Origin: Candidatus Aminicenantota bacterium
GTDB taxonomy: Bacteria > Acidobacteriota > Aminicenantia > Aminicenantales > Aminicenantaceae
Length of the DNA: 5,733 bases
NCBI GenBank assembly: GCA_016926925.1
Contig: JAFGNQ010000441.1
Coordinates: 1-5,733 of the forward strand
Direction of reading: 5' to 3'
Part shown: piece after piece, positions 5,707 through 5,733 of the stretch
Layout: each line of letters begins with the position of its first letter
Position numbering within the stretch: position 1 is the stretch's first letter
The notes under the pieces: generated by a model
What the model was told of the DNA's origin: nothing
Databases searched by the model: none
The model's input: only the letters and a program-made list of their open reading frames with translations
Made by a program: the position numbers and the translations under genes

Positions 5707-5733
5707 GAATAATCCAGTGGACCTGGGTTATTC
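5707..5733 (+). other. Strong hairpin at the right edge of the window
   Basis: GAATAATCCAG (5707-5717) and CTGGGTTATTC (5723-5733) form an 11-bp stem around a 5-base loop. The single non-Watson-Crick position is a U-G pair in plus-strand RNA but a C-A mismatch in minus-strand RNA, so a plus-strand transcript folds better. The window ends exactly at the arm, so whether the stem extends or a T-run follows cannot be seen. It could be a leader structure, a terminator or the end of a repeat. Confidence 0.4.

Noticed and set aside
1..5733. A defence system, mobile element or biosynthetic cluster
   Set aside because: No nuclease, helicase, transposase, integrase, CRISPR repeat or modular enzyme is visible. 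The four genes are ordinary metabolic and envelope functions.

Overview
The window looks like ordinary chromosome from a Gram-negative (diderm) bacterium. The support is two outer-membrane beta-barrel proteins, each with an N-terminal signal peptide and a C-terminal phenylalanine, and a Tat-exported oxidoreductase. Base composition looks close to 50% GC by eye. The gene content (a D-aminoacylase-type amidohydrolase, a Tat-dependent aldo/keto reductase with an iron-sulfur tail, a DUF481 protein and a TonB-dependent receptor) would fit Acidobacteriota/Aminicenantes-like or deltaproteobacterial lineages, but the phylum is a guess. I see no mobile element, CRISPR array, rRNA, tRNA or phage gene.

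Layout. Positions 2-649 (+) hold the C-terminal part of an N-acyl-D-amino-acid deacylase whose start lies before the window. A 291-base gap follows, with a good sigma70-type promoter (842-870) and a perfect 9-bp hairpin (901-924) just before the ribosome binding site of the next gene. That gene (941-2260, +) is a complete Tat-signal aldo/keto reductase with eight C-terminal cluster-type cysteines. A 190-base gap with a weaker candidate promoter leads to a DUF481 outer-membrane protein (2451-3191, +). It converges, after a 15-base gap, on a TonB-dependent receptor (3207-5456, -). The last 277 bases are the receptor's control region: an AGGAGG ribosome binding site, a well-spaced promoter, a Fur-box-like sequence over its -10, and an 11-bp-period direct repeat resembling a Pho box just upstream of its -35. 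A candidate divergent promoter and a strong hairpin lie at the right edge.

The genes do not form an obvious single pathway. The first is a presumably soluble hydrolase and the other three act in the periplasm or outer membrane. The reductase and DUF481 genes each appear to have their own promoter, so they need not form an operon. No clearly new system is visible. The most interesting points are the exported aldo/keto reductase with a ferredoxin-like tail and the layered control region of the receptor.
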